Below are positions 42,223-51,250 of a stretch of 64,000 nt of DNA, piece after piece (the first letter of the stretch is position 1; each line of letters opens with the position of its first letter). Source of the stretch: JAVJSU01 sp040219275. GTDB taxonomy: Bacteria > Chloroflexota > Anaerolineae > Aggregatilineales > Phototrophicaceae. The DNA lies in contig JAVJSU010000071.1 of assembly GCA_040219275.1 (NCBI GenBank), positions 1 to 64,000 of the forward strand. Direction: 5' to 3'. Made by a program: the position numbers and the translations under genes. The notes beneath the pieces were generated by a model that saw nothing but the letters and a program-made list of their open reading frames with translations, was not told where the DNA came from and made no database searches.

Positions 42223-42540
42223 ATGAATTTCATCAAAAACTTGTTCGGCGGCGGAAGCGGAAATTCCAGCGGGGATCGCGGCATCTATTTTTACGTGCAA
42301 CCCAAACGCTGTGAGGAAGTCGTCAAAATTCGAGTCGACCCAGCCAATGACCTGAGCGTGCGCGAAGATGGTGACGGCTATATGGTACGGAAAACTGCTA
42401 GCGCCATCCGCTGCCCGTTTCAGGCAGAATTGACCGTCTATTTTGATAAAAACCGCAACGTGCAAACCACGTCTGTAGAAAATGGTGCTGAAGTGACCGA
42501 AGCTGAATTCAACGCGTGGCAGGAGAGTCGCTCCTCGTGA
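42223..42540 (+). CDS. Small conserved-looking hypothetical protein
   Basis: A 105-aa protein; ATG 42223 follows GGAGAAAG. It starts MNFIKNLFGGGSGNSSGDRGIYFYVQPKRCEEVVKI, a flexible glycine-rich segment and then a beta-rich domain with two cysteines (KRCEEVV; AIRCPFQAELTVYFDKNRN). No signal peptide. Its stop codon overlaps the GTG start of the RNA methyltransferase by 4 bp (GTGA), so the two are translationally coupled, suggesting a role in RNA or ribosome biology. No family name can be given. Confidence 0.7.
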   Translation: MNFIKNLFGGGSGNSSGDRGIYFYVQPKRCEEVVKIRVDPANDLSVREDGDGYMVRKTASAIRCPFQAELTVYFDKNRNVQTTSVENGAEVTEAEFNAWQESRSS

Positions 42541-43577
42541 CGCGCTTCTTCGCGCTAACGACCCGCGGCTTAGAAGCAATCAGCCAGCAGGAAATCGCAT
42601 CACACAGCGGGATTACCCTGTCGAATATTAATCCAGAAACGCTTTACCGTAAAATTGCCTTTGATAAACGAGGTAATCTGGGCGATTTATTGGCGCTGAA
42701 AACCGTCGATGATGTTTTCCTTGAGATCGCTACATGGCAGAGCATAGACCGTCCGCGCACCGCCTTGCAAACCCTGAGAGACTCTAGCGCGGCGCTCGAA
42801 TTATGGGCATTTCTGGATGTCATTGAGCAGGTGCGCCCCATACCGGGGATGACCGTCTTCTCGGTGACGGCTAGCTTCATCGGCAAGCGCAACTACACCA
42901 GCGACGAAATCAAACTCGCCGTCGCGGAAGGCATCACGGAAACGCACGGGTGGGATTATACGCCCGATGTCCGCGAGTCTGATTTGAACGTGCGCCTGTT
43001 CATCTTGGAAGAAACGGCATATGTCGGCTTACGGCTTGGCACACACGCCCTGCACGAACGCCCCTATAAGCAAGCACAACGCCCCGGCTCACTCAAACCG
43101 ACGGTTGCAAATGCCATGTTGCAAATAGCTGATTTACGGGCGGGCGATTGGCTTGTTGATCCTTGTTGTGGCGCGGGGACGATTTTGCTGGAAGCAACAC
43201 ACACGATCCAGCGCACAGGCGGCGATAATGATTATGAAGCAGTGATCGCCACGCAAGAAAATGCCGATCACGCTGGCGCAAATTTGAACGTTTCACAGTG
43301 GGATTCCCGCTCGTTACCGCTTCGTTCAAATAGCGTTGATAAAATCGTGACCAATTTGCCGTGGGGCAAGCAAATCACCGTGGATGATGCCTTAGCCGAT
43401 TTTTATCACGCCACCTGCGCGGAAATTCAGCGCGTGCTTAAGCCGGACGGATGCGCTGTCATCCTGACGAGCCTGCCCGATCTGCTCCATTTGCCAGATA
43501 TGCACGAAATCGATTCACTCAACATTAGCCTGTTCGGGCAAAATCCGACGATTGTCAAATATGGTTATGATGCGTAA
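42537..43577 (+). CDS. THUMP-type RNA methyltransferase (UPF0020/RlmL/Trm14-like)
   Basis: A 346-aa protein starting TRFFALTTRGLEAISQQEI after GTG 42537, the standard opening of THUMP-containing methylases. Residues about 50-165 are the THUMP domain (IPGMTVFSVTASFIGKRNYTSDEIKLAV; WDYTPDVRESDLNVRLF). The Rossmann methylase follows: GSLKPTVANAMLQIADL, DPCCGAGTILLEA (SAM motif I), and NLPWG (motif IV, the NPPY equivalent used by N2-guanine methylases). It probably forms m2G in rRNA or tRNA. Start by GTG/TGA overlap with the preceding small gene. Confidence 0.87.
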   Translation: MTRFFALTTRGLEAISQQEIASHSGITLSNINPETLYRKIAFDKRGNLGDLLALKTVDDVFLEIATWQSIDRPRTALQTLRDSSAALELWAFLDVIEQVRPIPGMTVFSVTASFIGKRNYTSDEIKLAVAEGITETHGWDYTPDVRESDLNVRLFILEETAYVGLRLGTHALHERPYKQAQRPGSLKPTVANAMLQIADLRAGDWLVDPCCGAGTILLEATHTIQRTGGDNDYEAVIATQENADHAGANLNVSQWDSRSLPLRSNSVDKIVTNLPWGKQITVDDALADFYHATCAEIQRVLKPDGCAVILTSLPDLLHLPDMHEIDSLNISLFGQNPTIVKYGYDA

Positions 43578-43663
43578 AAAAACAGCCCGTAGCTGGCATC
43601 GTTTTGCACTCACGTTATAGAATAGAAAACCTTTAACCGCATAAAAAGGAACGAACGCACTGT

Positions 43664-44299
43664 ATGTCTGAAGAGCAACCGATCAAAGAAGCGCCTTCCC
43701 CCAAACCTGTAAATCCGCGCGTGCCGTATATCATCGGCGGGATACTCTTATTTGTGGGGCTATATATTTCCGCGTTCCTGATTCCAGATGTCATTAAATC
43801 GTTCGGTGGACCGCAAACGCTGACATTGGCAGAAGCCGTAGAAGTCGCCAATGCACAGCAAACTTATGCACGTATTGAAGATGGAACGTGGGACTGTGCA
43901 ACATTAACGCAGGTTCAGGGTCGCTCACCCTCTTACAGCAGGTACGGCGTATCTCGTACTGAAACCAGATTCACGGAGATATTTTATACAGCTGACGCTC
44001 AAGAAATTGTCATGTTTGTCACCTTATCCGGTGAAGTCGATTGTGCTGATCTCGATGGAGAATCCCCTGAAGGCTATCTTTATAGCATGAGCAACAGTAC
44101 CCGTCGAGAATTGACGAACGGTGCTCGCCTCGCCCGCTACTTCACGACGGATACCTTTCTTGAGTTGTGCGGCTATTGTGGTCAGGAAAATTCGCTGATC
44201 GGTGCCGTCTTTGGTATCACATTTACACTTTTGGGTGTCGCCGTTGTCCTGTATGGTCGCAAACTCAGCAATGCCGGCAAATTGCAATCGGTTGACTAG
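43664..44299 (+). CDS. Hypothetical membrane protein with two TM segments
   Basis: A 211-aa protein with a cytosolic N-terminus (MSEEQPIKEAPSPKPVNP), TM1 (YIIGGILLFVGLYISAFLI), an extracytoplasmic domain of about 130 aa with cysteines (WDCATL, EVDCADL, LCGYCGQ), and TM2 (LIGAVFGITFTLLGVAVVLYG) with a short basic end. The four external cysteines may form disulfides. An RBS (AAAGGAACG) is placed ahead of the ATG. It stands alone between the methyltransferase and a convergent DUF3179 gene. No known family. Confidence 0.65.
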   Translation: MSEEQPIKEAPSPKPVNPRVPYIIGGILLFVGLYISAFLIPDVIKSFGGPQTLTLAEAVEVANAQQTYARIEDGTWDCATLTQVQGRSPSYSRYGVSRTETRFTEIFYTADAQEIVMFVTLSGEVDCADLDGESPEGYLYSMSNSTRRELTNGARLARYFTTDTFLELCGYCGQENSLIGAVFGITFTLLGVAVVLYGRKLSNAGKLQSVD

Positions 44300-44318
44300 A
44301 AAATGCTTTTAAGAGAAT

Positions 44319-44350
44319 GTAGGGGTGCAACATGTACATCCCGCCCCTAC
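44319..44350. terminator. Hairpin between convergent genes (GTAGGGG repeat)
   Basis: GTAGGGG (44319-44325) pairs with CCCCTAC (44344-44350); an 18-nt loop lies between. It has no T-run, but its place between two convergent stops suggests a termination or REP-like role. The sequence is of a kind often dispersed in intergenic regions. Confidence 0.4.
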
Positions 44351-44386
44351 CAACCTATCATGCAATTAATAGTCTATCGTCAAACT

Positions 44387-45586
44387 CTACTCTTCATCCG
44401 TACTTTCCAGCACATACAAGGGTGTCTCAGGATGGAACGCCGCCCACGCGAACCAATAATGGGGCGAGGCGATAATCTGGCGTAAGCGACTGCCTGCTAA
44501 CTCTCCGCTAACCGCCTCGCCAAACACGTTCCACACGCTTCCCGTTTGCTCATCACGGATTTCTTCCGTATCGGCTTCATAAACAAAAGTGAGCGTTTGC
44601 CCGTCCAATTCACGATCATAAAGCGCCGCCATACCCACATCCACACTCAGGTCGATAATTTGATTATCCAGCGCACTCACCGCGCCCGGTTGCCACATCG
44701 CCAGCACATCCCGCTCCCCCAACGTATCGTTAATCACATGCACTTCCGCAAGCGCACTAAACGCATATGCCATAGGTTCGCCATCGATGATGCCCGCCAA
44801 CACGCGTTCTGTCGGGTTTAGGCGTTCGTCAAGCTCGCCACGATACAGGAAATTACGCGGATCACGGCTTTCGTAACCCGCATAGGGGTTATTGCCGTAG
44901 GTGCGTCCGGTGGTCGTGGGTGATAGCACCTGCCCATCGGGGTGCATCTGCTGGAACTCGCCAAATCCAACCACCAGCGACGGTAAAATCGTCAGTTGTC
45001 GTCCGGCATAGTCGCCCACAATGCCCTCGCCTGTCAGTTGTTGCCACCAGCTTTGCGTCACATCATCCCACATAATCAGATCGCTATTTCGCAAATTACC
45101 GGAAACACCAAAACGCAACGTCTGATCGTCCACACGGCGATCAAAAACCATCGCACTGTTACACAACGGGCAAAACGTCACCGCAACCGGCACACCATCA
45201 ATCACGTCATTGACGATCTCATGACGTGTCAAAATCGCCAACGGATACGCCCGCGCTTCTTCACCCATCTCGACCACCACTACCGGCGATTGCGGCTGTA
45301 GCCATGTCGCCACCTCAATCGGATCAAATACCGGCGCGTCTATTGGTGGGATTCCATCACGCGGCACGCCACCGGAAAGCACCTCGCTAAATTCAATCGT
45401 CGTCTGGCAAAAATCCGTCTCCCAGCCACTCACGCTAAACGGTGCACGTTCCCCGTTGAACGGATCGTCACAACTCAATTGGGCGTTAGAAATGTCCGAA
45501 TTACCCGTCAACAACACGACTCCAATAACACCTACAATCAATAAGCTCAACACAGGCAACAAGAATTTTTGTCTAAAATTCTGCAT
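44387..45586 (-). CDS. DUF3179 domain protein (exported)
   Basis: A 399-aa protein with an N-terminal signal anchor (FLLPVLSLLIVGVIGVVLLTG). The DUF3179 core is clear: VVVVEMGEEARAYPLAILTRHEIVND, then VAVTFCPLCNSAMVFDR with the C-P-L-C motif, and further LIMWDDVTQSWWQQLTGEG. The Cys pair may bind metal or form a redox disulfide. The family is widespread and of unknown function. The protein lies outside the membrane, anchored or released. No operon partners; it is convergent with the preceding gene. Confidence 0.88.
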   Translation of the reverse strand: MQNFRQKFLLPVLSLLIVGVIGVVLLTGNSDISNAQLSCDDPFNGERAPFSVSGWETDFCQTTIEFSEVLSGGVPRDGIPPIDAPVFDPIEVATWLQPQSPVVVVEMGEEARAYPLAILTRHEIVNDVIDGVPVAVTFCPLCNSAMVFDRRVDDQTLRFGVSGNLRNSDLIMWDDVTQSWWQQLTGEGIVGDYAGRQLTILPSLVVGFGEFQQMHPDGQVLSPTTTGRTYGNNPYAGYESRDPRNFLYRGELDERLNPTERVLAGIIDGEPMAYAFSALAEVHVINDTLGERDVLAMWQPGAVSALDNQIIDLSVDVGMAALYDRELDGQTLTFVYEADTEEIRDEQTGSVWNVFGEAVSGELAGSRLRQIIASPHYWFAWAAFHPETPLYVLESTDEE

Positions 45587-45672
45587 TCGTTATTTAATCC
45601 TTAGGCATAATTATCTTTTTTATCAAGTTTTACAGACAAGCCTTACAGGGAAATTACGACGATATAACAAAA

Positions 45673-45712
45673 CCCCCGCTCAATTTGAACAGGGGCTTTT
45701 TTCTTTTTTTAT
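45673..45712 (-). terminator. Terminator of the ABC export operon
   Basis: On the minus strand GCCCCTGTTCAAATTGAGCG + GGGG folds into a long stem with two mismatches and ends in TTTTG. On the plus strand the same hairpin is followed by TTTTTTCTTTTTTT. It lies 20 bp after the permease stop. Confidence 0.7.
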
Positions 45713-45730
45713 GTTGCTACAAGTTCCGGC

Positions 45731-48526
45731 TTATTCGTAACGTAGCACGTTCAACGGTTTTTCGCCGGAAGCACCCCATGCTGTCGTGATCGCCGCCGCA
45801 AGCGACACGACCACACACAAGCCCATCAACAGCAGTGCAGTTCCAATCGGCACAGCAGACGATGGTACTCCGAACGCCGAAACCAATTGAATCAGCGCAA
45901 TCAAGCCAATCCCTACGCCCACCAGACCACCAATTACGCCCAGTATGCCGTTTTCAACAAGAATCATGCTCAACACACGTTCACGTTGTAAACCCACCGC
46001 TTTCATCACGGCGATTTCGCTCCGGCGTTCCATCGTAGTGAGCGCAACCGAGTTGGCTATCACCACACCACCGACGATCAAGCCCAGAATGGCGACCAGT
46101 GTCGGGAAGGCGGTGAATGTACCGATCAAGCTGTTGAGTAGCGCGGTGATAAACGCTGTATCAAACACAAACGTACCGGGAATACTGGTTAATTCACGCC
46201 GTAACGCAGGCACAAATTCATCCTCAATATCGACGATCACGGACGTGTTTGTCGGCGCAAAGCCCTGCGGGAAGGACTCTACTGGCGCATAGATCGCACC
46301 ATCAAAACCCACATTTGCAAATGAAGATTCTTCAATACCAACAATCATGAATTCAAACACGTCACCTGTCGGTTCACCATCAACGATCAGCTGGAAGCGC
46401 ATAGTATCTCCAGCGGAAACACCGGCGTTATCCGTGATGAAGCTACCGGTCATCACCGCCACCGGCTGACCTTCATCACCAGCAGTCAACCCGCGTCCCT
46501 CTCTGAAGGTACGATCCGGCAAATCATCCATCGTGCGGGCATCAATCGTGCCGACAGTTTGCGCGAAGAGTTCCTGTGAAGCGTCGGGGTCTTCATCATC
46601 ACCAAAAGTACCACCAAAGGGTGTTTCCGCATTGTTGATTCGGTCACCGATTTGTGCCAGAGATACAACATCTCCGGTATCACCTTCTACCAGTTCAACG
46701 AATTGCACGCTATAACTGCGGTTGATGTTATAACCATTAACGCCCTCTTGCGCGTCGATCAGGTTAATCACCGTCTCAAGGTTATCGGGACTTTCCAGAC
46801 TAATCGCAAGGTTACCACCCGCCGCATCTTCCAGAGTTGTGGACAGTAGATTGTTGATGGACTGCGCGAACAGGGTTATCAAACTGAGTGAGAACACGCC
46901 GATAACCAGCGCCAGCAAGGTCACCGCCGCCCGCGCACGCCCCGCCGCCATCTGTCGCAGTGAAATCTTGAGATCAACGCTACCAAATGACGGGAAGAAA
47001 CGCCCCACAATCCAGATCATGAGGTTCAGCAACCCATAAAGTATGGCAACCGCGAAGAATGAGCCAATCACCGCCGCCGCAGAAATGCCGAAGTTCCCCG
47101 TGATCGTGTACGCCAGCCCGATCAGCACCAGCATAATCACCAGTATCGCAAACAATGAGCGCAAAATTCCGGCTCGTGGCACGATGTTATCCGTCGGGCG
47201 CAAAACAATCCCCGGACGCACCTGACCCGCTGTAAGCGTCGGCAAAAAGCCAAAGATCGTCGTCACCAGAATACCCACGACCAGACCATTCACCACTGCG
47301 CCCGGCACGATGACAAACGGAATGTCTGTAGTGAAGATGGATTCCGCCACGCCTTTGATAGCAAAAGTGGCGATCCAACCGAGTGCAACACCCGCAATAC
47401 TGCCGATAACGCCCATGATGACTGCTTCCACGAGGAAGAGCGTCGTCACCTGATTCGCCTGTAAACCAATCGTCTTGAGCACCGCTACTTCCACTGTGCG
47501 CCGACGGACAATCACCTGCATCGTGTTGATGATGCCGATACTGCCGATGAGCATGGACACTAACCCCATGACCGTCACCAGATCACTGATCGCATCACTC
47601 AATTGCGTATAATTTTCACGCAGGTCTTCAGTCGTTGTCGTCTGGACAAATGGGAAGTTCTCCTGTAAGCCAGAATTAATCTCGTTGACCAGTTCCGGCG
47701 TGGCATTCTCAATTCTTAAGAAGATGGTATTCGCACGCGGTGTAACATCTGTGAACAACGAAACCGCGCTTACATCCAGATAATAAAACCCGAATTGCGA
47801 GTTAAAGAAACCTTCTAACGGATTGGTGACTTCAACATCTGTGTTGACGATCCCTGTAACGATAAATGACGCATCCGACCCGCTAATGCGAACGCTATCG
47901 CCCACAGCAAGATCAAGTTGTTCCGTCACCTTGTCACTGAGTACGATGCTTTCCGGTGAGGATAACGCCTCGCTCAGGGGTGTACCAGCCTGTGTTTCGA
48001 TGCTGTTATAGTACGGATACACCGCACTATCAATCAGGATAGGCGACAATTGAGACGCATCCACGCCTGATACAGGATCAGTAATCGCCGTTCCCGCACC
48101 ACTGCCAAAAATCACTTCGATCTGACTTGCCAGCGGTTGACGATACGTCAATTCGACTTGATCGCCATAACGCCCGTTTAGCCAGTCGCGTACTGCTTGT
48201 AGACCTGCTTCGGATACATAATATTGTGAACCAGACTGCCCAAAACCACTGAACGTTTCTTCGACCAACAAGCCATCATCGACGGCATTCTGAAAAATTG
48301 CCTCATCCCCGCCGAATTCTCCCTCAGTCGTGAACTGAATATCACCCCGATTGTTGCGTTGCAGGTTATCCGTCAGCGTATTAGAGATCATCCCCGCCAG
48401 CGTCTGCAAGCTGACAATCGCCGCCACACCTGCCGCGATACACAACAAAGCGAAAAATGTCCGCTGTCCATTCACCCGCAGATCATTCAGCGAGTGCTTG
48501 ATGTAAAATCCGAATTTCTGAAACAT
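45731..48526 (-). CDS. ABC transporter permease with two FtsX domains
   Basis: A 931-aa integral membrane protein. It opens SLNDLRVNGQRTFFALLCIAAGVAAIVSLQTLAGM (TM1), followed by a roughly 250-aa external MacB-PCD domain, three TM helices (about 310-440; LVSMLIGSIGIINTMQV, with VRRRTVEVAVLKTIGLQ as the FtsX coupling segment) and two middle TMs. A second unit starts with LKISLRQMAAGRARAAVTLLALVIGVF, has its own external domain and ends with TTMERRSEIAVMKAVGLQRERVLSMILVENG, then the last TMs. Two complete FtsX modules in one chain fit LolCE/MacB-type lipoprotein or peptide export. The ATPase gene precedes it by 5 bp. Confidence 0.9.
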   Translation of the reverse strand: MFQKFGFYIKHSLNDLRVNGQRTFFALLCIAAGVAAIVSLQTLAGMISNTLTDNLQRNNRGDIQFTTEGEFGGDEAIFQNAVDDGLLVEETFSGFGQSGSQYYVSEAGLQAVRDWLNGRYGDQVELTYRQPLASQIEVIFGSGAGTAITDPVSGVDASQLSPILIDSAVYPYYNSIETQAGTPLSEALSSPESIVLSDKVTEQLDLAVGDSVRISGSDASFIVTGIVNTDVEVTNPLEGFFNSQFGFYYLDVSAVSLFTDVTPRANTIFLRIENATPELVNEINSGLQENFPFVQTTTTEDLRENYTQLSDAISDLVTVMGLVSMLIGSIGIINTMQVIVRRRTVEVAVLKTIGLQANQVTTLFLVEAVIMGVIGSIAGVALGWIATFAIKGVAESIFTTDIPFVIVPGAVVNGLVVGILVTTIFGFLPTLTAGQVRPGIVLRPTDNIVPRAGILRSLFAILVIMLVLIGLAYTITGNFGISAAAVIGSFFAVAILYGLLNLMIWIVGRFFPSFGSVDLKISLRQMAAGRARAAVTLLALVIGVFSLSLITLFAQSINNLLSTTLEDAAGGNLAISLESPDNLETVINLIDAQEGVNGYNINRSYSVQFVELVEGDTGDVVSLAQIGDRINNAETPFGGTFGDDEDPDASQELFAQTVGTIDARTMDDLPDRTFREGRGLTAGDEGQPVAVMTGSFITDNAGVSAGDTMRFQLIVDGEPTGDVFEFMIVGIEESSFANVGFDGAIYAPVESFPQGFAPTNTSVIVDIEDEFVPALRRELTSIPGTFVFDTAFITALLNSLIGTFTAFPTLVAILGLIVGGVVIANSVALTTMERRSEIAVMKAVGLQRERVLSMILVENGILGVIGGLVGVGIGLIALIQLVSAFGVPSSAVPIGTALLLMGLCVVVSLAAAITTAWGASGEKPLNVLRYE

Positions 48527-48531
48527 AGTTG

Positions 48532-49311
48532 TTATTCCTTCGCCAATGCGCTGAGTTCATCTGTGGCGCGTTTGTCTTTCAACATTTTTACGCCAGCACG
48601 TTGCGCGGTAGAACGCGGGTCAACATCAGAGGCGATCTCACCATCAATCAAGGTCACCACGCGGTCACACTGCGAAGCAACTTCCATATCATGCGTGACG
48701 ATGACCACAGTGGCGTTTAATGTCTCACGAATTTCTTGCAATGCCGCCATCACACGCTCGCCAGATTCTGTATCGAGGTTGCCAGTCGGTTCATCACACA
48801 GCAAAAGGGGCGGTTCGTTCGCCAATGCACGGGCAATCGCCACACGTTGTTGCTGACCGCCGGATAGTTGATTGGGGCGGTGCTTTAAGCGATCTCCCAA
48901 ACCGAGAGTCGTCAACAATGCTTTCGCCCGTTTGTCCGGGTTATTTTTGTTCGTCTTGGAAAACTGAATCGGCAGAGAGACATTTTCCTGCGCGGTTAAC
49001 GTGGGGATGAGGTTAAATTGCTGAAAGACAAAGCCGATTTTTTCATTCCGCACTGTCGTCAATTTACGCTCGTTCAGGTTGGTCACATCCTGACCATCCA
49101 GATAGACCTTACCCGTTGTCGGCGAATCTAACCCGCCGATGATGCCCAGCAAGGTGGATTTACCACTCCCCGACGGACCAATAATGCCCAGCACTTCCCC
49201 GCGTTTCACGTTCAATGTGATTCCGCGTAAAATGTGAACAGTCACTTCCCCCAATTTGAGGTCTTTGGTGATGTTATCCACCTGTAAAACGAATTCGCTC
49301 TGTGTAGCCAT
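48532..49311 (-). CDS. ABC transporter ATPase (LolD/MacB type)
   Basis: A 259-aa ATPase. Walker A is GPSGSGKST (about 44-52), the Q-loop is in FVFQQFNLIPTLTAQENV, the signature is LSGGQQQRVAIARAL, Walker B is LLLCDEPTGNLD and the H-loop is VIVTHD. 'FQ.FNLIPTLTA.ENV' and 'DEPTGNLD' are characteristic of the LolD/MacB/FtsE group that works with FtsX-type permeases as a mechanotransmitter. It is followed at 5 bp by its permease. A divergent 262-bp region separates it from ridA. Confidence 0.95.
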   Translation of the reverse strand: MATQSEFVLQVDNITKDLKLGEVTVHILRGITLNVKRGEVLGIIGPSGSGKSTLLGIIGGLDSPTTGKVYLDGQDVTNLNERKLTTVRNEKIGFVFQQFNLIPTLTAQENVSLPIQFSKTNKNNPDKRAKALLTTLGLGDRLKHRPNQLSGGQQQRVAIARALANEPPLLLCDEPTGNLDTESGERVMAALQEIRETLNATVVIVTHDMEVASQCDRVVTLIDGEIASDVDPRSTAQRAGVKMLKDKRATDELSALAKE

Positions 49312-49573
49312 GAATGTTGCCTCTTTTCTAGTGTTATCTGAACGCCTGCTAACCGGAGAAAATACCGGAAGGGTCTACAATTTAGATGAGCTTACACAAT
49401 CTATACGAAATGCTCATTAAATAGTTTTGAAAATTAATGTGGGATTTCTGTCGGGATTGCATGGAGAAAATGTGGAGATTGCCAATTCTACCACCCAAAT
49501 CAACAAAGTTTATAGCCTAATGTTTGCAAAATTGTTTATGATGAAAGAAAACTGATATAGGAGCACCCACCCC

Positions 49574-49978
49574 ATGACAAAACTTGAGTATATTCAACCC
49601 GAAGGCATGTTTAGCTCGCCCGTCTATACACAGGCGATCAAAGTCAGCGATGGTGCGTTGCTATTCATCTCCGGTCAGGTCGCCTATGATGCAGACGGCA
49701 ACATCCTCGACGCGGGCAATTTACAAGCACAGGCGCATCACACAATCGACAATTTGGAACGTGTTTTCGCGGCAACCAATGCCACATGGGAAAACGTCGT
49801 CAAAATTACCATTTATGTGGTCGATTATAATCCAGCGACAGATCGTGCCATTATCGGTGCGGTTTTGCGTGAACGTGTCACCTCCCCCAAACCGCCAGCA
49901 AATACCTTGCTCGGAATCCAGTCCTTAGCGCGGGAGGGCTTGTTGATTGAAATTGAGGCGATTGTGGCGGTCAGTTAA
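49574..49978 (+). CDS. RidA/YjgF family protein
   Basis: A 134-aa enamine/imine deaminase-type protein that removes reactive 2-aminoacrylate. It has FSSPVYTQAIKVSDGALLFISGQVAYDADGNI, NLQAQAHHTIDNLERVFAATNATWENVVKITIYVVD, and ends EGLLIEIEAIVAV. The active-site Arg expected near residue 105 (R-x-A...) is not at the usual spot: the segment reads KPPANTLLGIQSLAREGLLIEIEA, where typical RidA has R-x-x-x-x-V-x-x-L. It may therefore be one of the Rid subfamilies (Rid4-7) lacking deaminase activity. GGAG precedes the ATG. Confidence 0.88.
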   Translation: MTKLEYIQPEGMFSSPVYTQAIKVSDGALLFISGQVAYDADGNILDAGNLQAQAHHTIDNLERVFAATNATWENVVKITIYVVDYNPATDRAIIGAVLRERVTSPKPPANTLLGIQSLAREGLLIEIEAIVAVS

Positions 49979-49985
49979 ACAAAAC

Positions 49986-50408
49986 TCAGTAGGATTTCGG
50001 TGAGGGATACGACACATCACCGTACTCCTCATCATATTCTTCCGCATCAGCATAGTCGAGTTCATCATCTAACGGCACAACATAGGTTCCAGCGGGCAAT
50101 TGTGGAACATTCTGACGCGGGTCAGGCAGGGCGTAGATGCGTTTGATGATGCGGGCATCGCGCTTACGCTTCACAGTGAGTCGCGCATCCACCACCAGCA
50201 CATAAGCGAGGTGCAACAGCAGGAAAAATCCCCACGCAGGCACAATAAACAGCAACCGATTATCAGTGAGCAATTCAGGATTAAGTTGTTGGATTTCAGG
50301 GAAAAACATCACCACAAAAGCGAAAATCAGCGCATGAATCGCAAGTAACAACCACCAGCCTAATCCTGCGTTCCCACGACGAATTCTGCGTTTGGTTGGA
50401 TTAATCAT
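49986..50408 (-). CDS. Two-TM domain hypothetical protein A
   Basis: A 140-aa protein with a basic N-terminus (NPTKRRIRRGNAG), TM1 (WWLLLAIHALIFAFVVMFF), TM2 (FIVPAWGFFLLLHLAYVLVV), a basic helix (RLTVKRKRDARIIKRIYAL) and an acidic tail (DYADAEEYDEEYG). The layout 'TM-loop-TM-basic helix' matches the small 2TM domain (PF13239-like) found near histidine kinases or signalling proteins. It is the last of three small co-directional membrane genes (gaps 6 and 5 bp). Function unknown. Confidence 0.6.
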   Translation of the reverse strand: MINPTKRRIRRGNAGLGWWLLLAIHALIFAFVVMFFPEIQQLNPELLTDNRLLFIVPAWGFFLLLHLAYVLVVDARLTVKRKRDARIIKRIYALPDPRQNVPQLPAGTYVVPLDDELDYADAEEYDEEYGDVSYPSPKSY

Positions 50409-50414
50409 GGCAAT

Positions 50415-50813
50415 TTATTTCCCCGTGAAGTGTCTTGGTGCTTCTGCTTTATCTTCAGATAGATGTTCGGAAGACCTGACGAGTTCGCCATCGTCCCCTA
50501 TATCGTAGAACACATCTTCAGCAGAATCGTTTTGGGTTTGCTCTTCCCGTTTGCGTTTTTTATAGCCCTGCCGCATCACCGCTTCACGTTGTTCATACAG
50601 CGCAAGAAACGCAAAATGTGCCAGCATAATCACCGCCCATGCGGCAAACAGTAACTCAAACCGGATAATGCGCCCGCGAGATAAAATTATAACAACGATA
50701 AACAGTGCCAAATGTGCGACCAGATAGACGCGCTGAACAAATAAGCGTTGTGCCTGTTTACGGATGAGCGTATCAAGATCATCTACAGAAGATGACGATT
50801 GGTGGTTTGCCAT
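50415..50813 (-). CDS. Two-TM domain hypothetical protein B
   Basis: A 132-aa protein: an N-terminal polar helix (SVDDLDTLIRKQAQRLFVQ), TM1 (VYLVAHLALFIVVIILS), TM2 (LLFAAWAVIMLAHFAFLALY), a basic helix (EQREAVMRQGYKKRKREE) and an acidic C-terminus. It is a distant paralogue of the next gene (TM2 pattern 'aW...hl.f'). Both end with charged tails that could interact. Located between the 67-aa membrane peptide and protein A in one transcript. Confidence 0.6.
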   Translation of the reverse strand: MANHQSSSSVDDLDTLIRKQAQRLFVQRVYLVAHLALFIVVIILSRGRIIRFELLFAAWAVIMLAHFAFLALYEQREAVMRQGYKKRKREEQTQNDSAEDVFYDIGDDGELVRSSEHLSEDKAEAPRHFTGK

Positions 50814-50818
50814 TGTCG

Positions 50819-51022
50819 CTACGCAGTAGGGTCGTTATCGTGGCGGGAAAAATAGCCGTGCTTATCAACGATGATAGTTTCCGGCACCAGTTCTTCTTCG
50901 TGGGTGCTGTTATCCGCGCAACTTTTAACCGGGATAAAGAGGATGATGAATGACAGACCGAATAATCCCAAAAGACCGCTTGCAACAGCCAATACTTCAA
51001 CAAGTGTAATTTCTGCGCCCAT
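50819..51022 (-). CDS. Small membrane protein (one TM)
   Basis: A 67-aa protein starting MGAEITLVEVLAVASG, the ATG at 51022 being placed about 9 nt after GGAGC; an outer ATG (51037) overlaps this ribosome-binding site. One TM (VLAVASGLLGLFGLSFIILFI) is followed by a Cys-containing hinge and an acidic tail (HEEELVPETIIVDKHGYFS). It leads the three-gene run of small membrane proteins. Confidence 0.55.
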   Translation of the reverse strand: MGAEITLVEVLAVASGLLGLFGLSFIILFIPVKSCADNSTHEEELVPETIIVDKHGYFSRHDNDPTA

Positions 51023-51174
51023 CACATTAAGCTCCATATAATCATTTCATACTCTATTATAACCATAGAATCGCGCTACACACCCCAAATTAATGGGGAC
51101 ACATAAAACCTTAAGCAAAGGCTTACGATTAGCCAACCTCGTATATAGCTCTGCGCCATTACCATTCTAGCAGA

Positions 51175-51203
51175 TTGCGGCGCAGTTACGCATCACCTAT
51201 AAT
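51175..51203 (+). promoter_or_regulatory. Promoter of the cation antiporter gene
   Basis: TTGCGG (51175-51180), 17 bp, TATAAT (51198-51203). The predicted 5' UTR is about 40 nt, too short for a yybP-ykoY-type manganese or calcium riboswitch. Confidence 0.6.
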
Positions 51204-51250
51204 TTCTGCCATTGTCCTCGGCCTAATGATAAACTAAGGAAGTGTTGAAC

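Noticed and set aside
51038..51250. Possible riboswitch before the Ca2+/H+ antiporter
   Set aside because: The promoter at 51175-51203 leaves only about 40 nt of leader, too short for yybP-ykoY or similar aptamers, and no conserved core is seen.
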